From the NCBI GenBank assembly GCA_034436155.1, contig DAOTVP010000072.1, forward strand, positions 33,566 to 97,565: a DNA stretch of 64,000 nt. The letters run 5' to 3'. A program made the position numbers and the translations under genes. The notes beneath the pieces were generated by a model that was not told where the DNA came from, did not search any database, and was given only the letters and a program-made list of their open reading frames with translations. Shown piece by piece: positions 59,971-64,000 of this stretch (positions are counted from its first letter, which is position 1; each line of letters opens with the position of its first letter). This DNA is from GCA-2794515 sp034436155. GTDB lineage: Bacteria; Chloroflexota; Anaerolineae; Aggregatilineales; Phototrophicaceae.

Positions 59971-60423
59971 ATGGATAAATGGCAATCTGAATTTGACCGT
60001 GAAATGACGAAATTGATGAATGAGGGGGCATTCGATAATTTGCCTGGTGCGGGTAAGCCGTTGAATTTAACCGATGAATCGCATGTGCCAGAAGAACTTC
60101 GCATGGCACATCGCATTCTGAGCCAAAATGATATGGCTCCCGAATGGATACTGTTGGCGAAAGACATCGAACAATCGGCGGATCATTTGCGTCAGAGCAT
60201 CAAAAATCATCTGCGCCAATATCGAGACGGATTAGCGCGTGCAAGCACACCCCAACTTCGTCAAAATATCGAACAGGTTTGGATGAATGCCAAACGCCAA
60301 TTAGCGGATCGGATTCAGGCGCATAATAACCTGGTGCTGAATTTTAACCTCAAAGTTCCCGCAGGTATTCCGCATAAAGTCATGTTCGATTTGGAGCGTG
60401 AAATCGCCCAACAAAAATCATAA
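59971..60423 (+). CDS. DUF1992 (DNAJC28-like conserved domain) protein
   Basis: 150 residues from the second of two adjacent ATGs (59968, 59971), with AAGGGGAG 5 bases before it. The DUF1992 block is FDREMTKLMNEGAFDNLPGAGKPLNL at about 5-30, followed by PEELRMAHRILSQNDMAPEWI. The rest is helical with a possible coiled coil. The family (YhdN in Bacillus is unrelated; the human relative is DNAJC28) has no settled function. A TATAAT lies at 59932-59937. Confidence 0.88.
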   Translation: MDKWQSEFDREMTKLMNEGAFDNLPGAGKPLNLTDESHVPEELRMAHRILSQNDMAPEWILLAKDIEQSADHLRQSIKNHLRQYRDGLARASTPQLRQNIEQVWMNAKRQLADRIQAHNNLVLNFNLKVPAGIPHKVMFDLEREIAQQKS

Positions 60424-60495
60424 AAACGGTTGTTCATATTGGTCAATTTGTGATACACTGTGCAACATCACCTATCAATTGAGGTTGAGTGTCAC

Positions 60496-62100
60496 ATGCC
60501 ACAACAAGCCCTTTATCTCAAATGGCGACCAACAGATTATGATGAACTCATCGGACAAGAACATATCACGCGCACCCTGCGTAATTCGTTAAAAACGGAT
60601 AGAGTGCGTCATGCCTATCTGTTTAGCGGACCGCGGGGGACGGGCAAAACCACGACAGCCAGACTTTTGGCGAAAGCGGTGAATTGCACCCATCCCGACC
60701 CCGATAAACGCCCATGTAATGAATGTGCGGTTTGTGTTGCTTTGAACGAAGGGCGTTTTTTAGATTTAGTCGAAATTGATGCCGCCACCCATACAGGTGT
60801 AGATGATGTGCGCGATTTGCGTGATAAAATCGCCTTTCGTCCGGGTGAGGGGCGTTATAAGGTCTATATCATAGACGAAGTGCATCGTTTTACAGGTAAT
60901 GCGTTTGATGCCCTGCTCAAAACGCTCGAAGAACCCCCCGACCATGCTATTTTTGTGCTTGCCACCACTGAAATCGACAAAGTTCCCGCGACCATCAAAA
61001 GTCGGTGTTTGCAATTTGAATTTCGGCGCGTCTCGCTTCGAGAAGTGACCGACCGCCTCGAAAAAATTGCCCGTTCAGAGGGGTTGAATATAGACCGTGC
61101 CGCGTTAGAACTCATCGCCCGTCAGGGGACGGGTAGCGTGCGCGATAGCATCAGCTTGCTCGACCAAATTGTCAGCGATCCGCATGAACATATCACCCTA
61201 GAAATCGCACGGCGTATTTTAGGCACTGCCGATATGGGCGCGGTGAAAGATATCCTCGAAGCGTTGGCGCGAGAAGATGTGGCGGGTGGCTTACGGGTGA
61301 TTCATCACGCCATAGACACAGGCAGTGACCCGCGCCAGTTTGGTCAACAAATTGTCGAACATCTGCGGGCGATTTTGCTCACCCAAACCGCCAGTCCAGA
61401 TTTATTAGAAGCCTCGCAAGAAGAAAAAGCGTTTTACATGCAGGTGGCGGGGATGATAGACCGCGCCAAATTGTTACGCATGGTGCGGATTTTTAATGAT
61501 GCTGTCAACGATTATAAAGGCGGGTGGCAACCGCAACTCGCGCTGGAATTGGCGCTCATAGAAAGCATCCGCCAACCACAACCTGAACAGGTGATTGTTC
61601 AGCAAGTGATACAACAACCCGCATCGCAACCGACCAAGGTCTCCAAACCGTCTCAAGCACCACCGCCCGAAGAAATCCCCAATCACACGGGCGCACCGCC
61701 ACTTATCCCCAAAGAACGCATCGCCGCCGATTGGCATGAATTGCTCAAGGTGTTGCATCGCATCAATAAACAAGCGCCTGCTGTATTAGAATATTATCGG
61801 GTGCAACGAGTCGAGGGGAATGTTGTTTATTTGGCAACGGATAACAAACTCTATTTTGACCGTCTGCATAATCAGGGCGAGAAATTAGCCGTCATTGAGG
61901 TGGCATTCAAGACCTTGTATCAAAAACGCTTGCGCGTACAGGTGGTTTTGGTATCCGATATTCAGCAACTTGATCGTGAACTTGACCCCAAACTCAAAGA
62001 CCCGATTGCCCAAGAAGCCGTAACACTTGGTGGTGAGGTCAAGCCAGATGCGCCTAAAGCACGCAAAAAGACCAAACAAAATGAGGATAATCAACCATGA
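60496..62100 (+). CDS. dnaX: DNA polymerase III gamma/tau subunit
   Basis: 534 residues from the ATG at 60496 (GAGG upstream; GTG 60460 less likely). LYLKWRPTDYDELIGQEHI is the canonical start. Walker A is GPRGTGKTT, the zinc cysteines are in CTHPDPDKRPCNECAVC, Walker B is IIDEVHRF, the sensor is ATTEIDKVPATIKSRC, and the arginine-finger region is SVRDSISLLDQ. It loads the sliding clamp. The C-terminal third has a Pro/Gln-rich linker (QQPASQPTKVSKP) and a tau-like domain. It opens the dnaX-ebfC-recR block. Confidence 0.96.
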   Translation: MPQQALYLKWRPTDYDELIGQEHITRTLRNSLKTDRVRHAYLFSGPRGTGKTTTARLLAKAVNCTHPDPDKRPCNECAVCVALNEGRFLDLVEIDAATHTGVDDVRDLRDKIAFRPGEGRYKVYIIDEVHRFTGNAFDALLKTLEEPPDHAIFVLATTEIDKVPATIKSRCLQFEFRRVSLREVTDRLEKIARSEGLNIDRAALELIARQGTGSVRDSISLLDQIVSDPHEHITLEIARRILGTADMGAVKDILEALAREDVAGGLRVIHHAIDTGSDPRQFGQQIVEHLRAILLTQTASPDLLEASQEEKAFYMQVAGMIDRAKLLRMVRIFNDAVNDYKGGWQPQLALELALIESIRQPQPEQVIVQQVIQQPASQPTKVSKPSQAPPPEEIPNHTGAPPLIPKERIAADWHELLKVLHRINKQAPAVLEYYRVQRVEGNVVYLATDNKLYFDRLHNQGEKLAVIEVAFKTLYQKRLRVQVVLVSDIQQLDRELDPKLKDPIAQEAVTLGGEVKPDAPKARKKTKQNEDNQP

Positions 62101-62870
62101 CGCAATTCACACGCAGACAATTTCTGGCGGGATTAGGGGCGGGTGGGATGTCGCTCATCACGCCAAAATATCTACACGACCTCGCCAGAGGCGCAACTTT
62201 GGGGCGCGTTATCCGTGTGATTAATCGTGGACGCGATGATTTACCGCAAGTCTCGCTGACATTCGATGATTGCTGGTATGAAGATATGACCCTCAAAATT
62301 GCTACTGCATTCGCAGAGCGCGGGCAAAAAGTCACCTTTTTCCCTGCTGGGGTGGCGATTCGCGCCAATATAGACCGCCCTACAGAGGGTCACGAAAATT
62401 TATATCTCCAATTATACGAGATGGGGCATGAATTTGGGTGTCATACCTTCACCCATCCCGATATCACCGATTTAACCGCCCGCCGTTTGATCTGGTGGGA
62501 AATACAGCCATGGATAGATGTGATGAATGAGGCGCTCGGATTTGAATATGCGCCTGTGGCATTCCGACCACCCTATGGGATTGTGACCAACGAACTGTAT
62601 AACGCGCTTGTGCGATTCGATATGCCGTTGGTATTATGGAGTGCAGATGTCGGCGATTTTTCGTGTACACCCGATTATTGCCAAGATGATATGACGCGGG
62701 TGATGAATCGGGTGGCGACCAATGGGGCGATTTTATTGCAACATACCACCGCTCCATCTGCCGAATTTGTGACGACCCAACTCGACATTTTAGCCGAATT
62801 GGATTTAGAAAATGTGTTATTATCAGACATGCTAACTGCTATGAACGAAGGAGAAGAAGACAATGGGTAA
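62097..62870 (+). CDS. Secreted polysaccharide deacetylase (NodB domain) with twin-arginine signal
   Basis: 257 residues, ATGA overlap with dnaX. The N terminus TRRQFLAGLGAGGMSL is a twin-arginine (Tat) signal. NodB motifs: SLTFDDCWYEDMTL (Asp-Asp), GCHTFTHPDITDL (His-x3-His), and FRPPYG. The C-terminal His is in ILLQHTTAP. It would deacetylate an N- or O-acetylated glycan outside the cell. Its insertion inside the dnaX-ebfC-recR block is unusual. It overlaps ebfC by 8 bases. Confidence 0.92.
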   Translation: MTQFTRRQFLAGLGAGGMSLITPKYLHDLARGATLGRVIRVINRGRDDLPQVSLTFDDCWYEDMTLKIATAFAERGQKVTFFPAGVAIRANIDRPTEGHENLYLQLYEMGHEFGCHTFTHPDITDLTARRLIWWEIQPWIDVMNEALGFEYAPVAFRPPYGIVTNELYNALVRFDMPLVLWSADVGDFSCTPDYCQDDMTRVMNRVATNGAILLQHTTAPSAEFVTTQLDILAELDLENVLLSDMLTAMNEGEEDNG

Positions 62871-63237
62871 GGGGAAGAAAAAAGGTGGATTCGGTGGCGC
62901 GATGCCAGATCGGTCTTCGATGTTGCGTCAATTAGAGAAGATGCAAAAAGATATGGAACAAGCCCAAGCCGCCCTGGAAACAGAGACACTCGAAGTATCG
63001 GTTGGCGGTGGTGCGGTGACGGTGGTCATCACAGGACATCAACGGGTGCAAGAAATTCGTCTGAGTGCTGATGCAATTGATACCACCGATTCTGAATGGA
63101 TAAACGATTTACAAGATATGCTGGTCGTGGCGGTGAATCAAGCCATTGAACAAAGCCAAACGATGGCGGCGGAACGCCTCGAATCGATCACGGGTGGTTT
63201 GGGCGGTATGCCCGGTTTGGGTGGATTATTCGGTTAA
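62863..63237 (+). CDS. ebfC: YbaB/EbfC nucleoid-associated protein
   Basis: 124 residues. SSMLRQLEKMQKDMEQAQAALETETLEVS then GGGAVTVVITGHQRVQEIRLS is the YbaB fold; QDMLVVAVNQAIEQSQTMAAERLESITGG completes it. A Gly-rich end (GGLGGMPGLGGLFG) is common in this family. It binds DNA as a dimer. Adjacent to recR as in most bacteria. AAGGAG precedes the ATG. Confidence 0.95.
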   Translation: MGKGKKKGGFGGAMPDRSSMLRQLEKMQKDMEQAQAALETETLEVSVGGGAVTVVITGHQRVQEIRLSADAIDTTDSEWINDLQDMLVVAVNQAIEQSQTMAAERLESITGGLGGMPGLGGLFG

Positions 63238-63240
63238 TTT

Positions 63241-63843
63241 ATGAGCAACGCCATCCCAGAACCCGTCCTCAAATTGATAGAAGCCTTTTCACGCTTGCCG
63301 GGTGTCGGACCAAAAACAGCCTCACGGCTGACCTACTTTTTGCTCCGCGCACCCGAAGAAATTTCGTCATCGCTCGCAGATGCTTTGCGTGATTTACGCA
63401 CCAAAACGACCATGTGTAGCACCTGTTTCAATATCACGGTGCAAGATCCATGCCCGATTTGTAGCGATAATAAACGTGAAGCACAAACGCTGGCGGTGGT
63501 CGAAGAACCGTTGGATGTGTTGGCATTAGAACGCACGGGGATTTATAAGGGTAAATATCATGTGTTGCATGGGGCAATATCACCCGTGAACGGTATCGGT
63601 CCCGATGATCTGAAAATCAAAGAATTGATCAAACGGGTCGAATCTGATGCGATTTTAGAGGTGATTATTGCCACGAACCCCGGATTAGAAGGAGATGCAA
63701 CCGCCATGTATATCCAACGCGAATTGATGGGGAAGGGCGCAAAAGTGACGCGATTGGCGCGTGGTTTGCCTGTGGGTGGCGATTTAGAATATGTAGATGC
63801 TGTGACGCTGACCCGCGCTTTACAAGGTCGTAGCGAATTGTGA
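63241..63843 (+). CDS. recR: Recombination mediator protein RecR
   Basis: 200 residues, complete. N-terminal helix-hairpin-helix in AFSRLPGVGPKTASRLTYFLL, C4 zinc motif CSTCFNITVQDPCPIC, and the Toprim domain LAVVEEPLDVLALERTG, YHVLHGAISPVNGIGPDDL, with ATNPGLEGDATAMYI and TRLARGLPVGGDLEYVDAVTL at the end. It works with RecO and RecF to load RecA at gaps. It starts 3 bases after ebfC. Confidence 0.97.
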   Translation: MSNAIPEPVLKLIEAFSRLPGVGPKTASRLTYFLLRAPEEISSSLADALRDLRTKTTMCSTCFNITVQDPCPICSDNKREAQTLAVVEEPLDVLALERTGIYKGKYHVLHGAISPVNGIGPDDLKIKELIKRVESDAILEVIIATNPGLEGDATAMYIQRELMGKGAKVTRLARGLPVGGDLEYVDAVTLTRALQGRSEL

Positions 63844-63943
63844 AATTGGTCGCAATTTACCCCTTGACCATGAGTATAGTGAGGTGGTATATTTCTGCAC
63901 GCTGTCGCAAACAAACCCTGCTAAACGAGAAATAAACAGGGAG

Positions 63944-63973
63944 TTGACAAAGCGAGAGGAGTGGTGCTAGTAT
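63944..63973 (+). promoter_or_regulatory. Strong sigma70-like promoter at the right edge
   Basis: TTGACA (63944-63949), an 18-base spacer, then TAGTAT (63968-63973). The perfect -35 and the good -10 make this the clearest promoter in the window. The gene it drives begins beyond the edge; a GC-rich discriminator with no ribosome site before the edge would fit a stable RNA operon, but that is not shown. Confidence 0.7.
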
Positions 63974-64000
63974 AGGCACTATGGAAAGATTAACAAATCA

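Noticed and set aside
1..64000. tRNA or rRNA genes inside the window
   Set aside because: Reading through the intergenic gaps gave no cloverleaf with a GGTTC-like T arm and CCA end, and no rRNA-like conserved blocks. A small RNA could still be missed by eye.

Overview
The window looks like a chromosomal segment of a bacterium of the phylum Chloroflexota, most likely Anaerolineae-like; this placement is an inference from gene content and no marker tree was possible. Supporting signs are eukaryote-like Ser/Thr kinases with cytoplasmic 2TM tails, an orphan Flp-type pilin, PMT-like (GT39) glycosyltransferases, many TPR/PAS/GAF regulators, a LysM plus lamin-tail protein, and no recognisable outer-membrane genes. 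Coding density is high. Genes often overlap by 1-11 bases, and two convergent pairs share their stop codons in a 4-base palindrome.

Layout. 1-3407 (minus strand): a tightly coupled five-gene envelope acylation operon of Dlt type, in the order microprotein, MBOAT, SGNH transferase, carrier protein, AMP-ligase. The first gene is a 37-residue membrane microprotein ending in WIYQGF, the pattern of a DltX acyl-shuttle. 3507-9782: DinB-like protein, SDR, a degenerate galactokinase-like domain, a GT39, and an ECF sigma/pentapeptide-repeat pair. 9783-11007: a lone TnpB element. 11196-18161: AlkA-like glycosylase, REC-adenylate cyclase, peptide deformylase, transketolase, and a second ECF sigma with a putative anti-sigma. 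18255-21515: a class IV histone-deacetylase-like enzyme, a Nudix-like protein and NurA, with overlapping ends. 21607-26331: a 1334-residue multi-sensor histidine kinase and a TPR partner. 26384-32191: secreted subtilase, MCC-type carboxyltransferase, a TIR-FHA fusion and a stand-alone receiver. 32511-36385: an iron-type ABC importer with a structured leader and three tandem hairpins between its first two genes. 36382-40582: alcohol dehydrogenase, acetyltransferase, Flp pilin and a SUMF1-fold protein.

40645-45791: an HTH regulator, then a three-gene E2-JAB-E1 cassette resembling a ubiquitin-like conjugation system but without a visible ubiquitin-like protein, then a secreted repeat protein. 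45980-52828: a kinase cluster in which three Ser/Thr kinases and two small proteins all end with the same RLTxDGEL motif. 52895-59846: TPR protein, PfkB kinase, a second GT39, NYN nuclease, oxidoreductase, LysM/LTD protein and a receiver protein. 59971-63843: DUF1992 protein and the recombination/replication block dnaX, polysaccharide deacetylase, ebfC, recR. A strong sigma70-like promoter lies at the right edge.

The strongest candidates for new biology are the Dlt-like operon with its microprotein, the E2-JAB-E1 cassette with altered catalytic residues, and the shared C-terminal motif of the kinase cluster. A family of palindromic intergenic repeats recurs between genes across the window.
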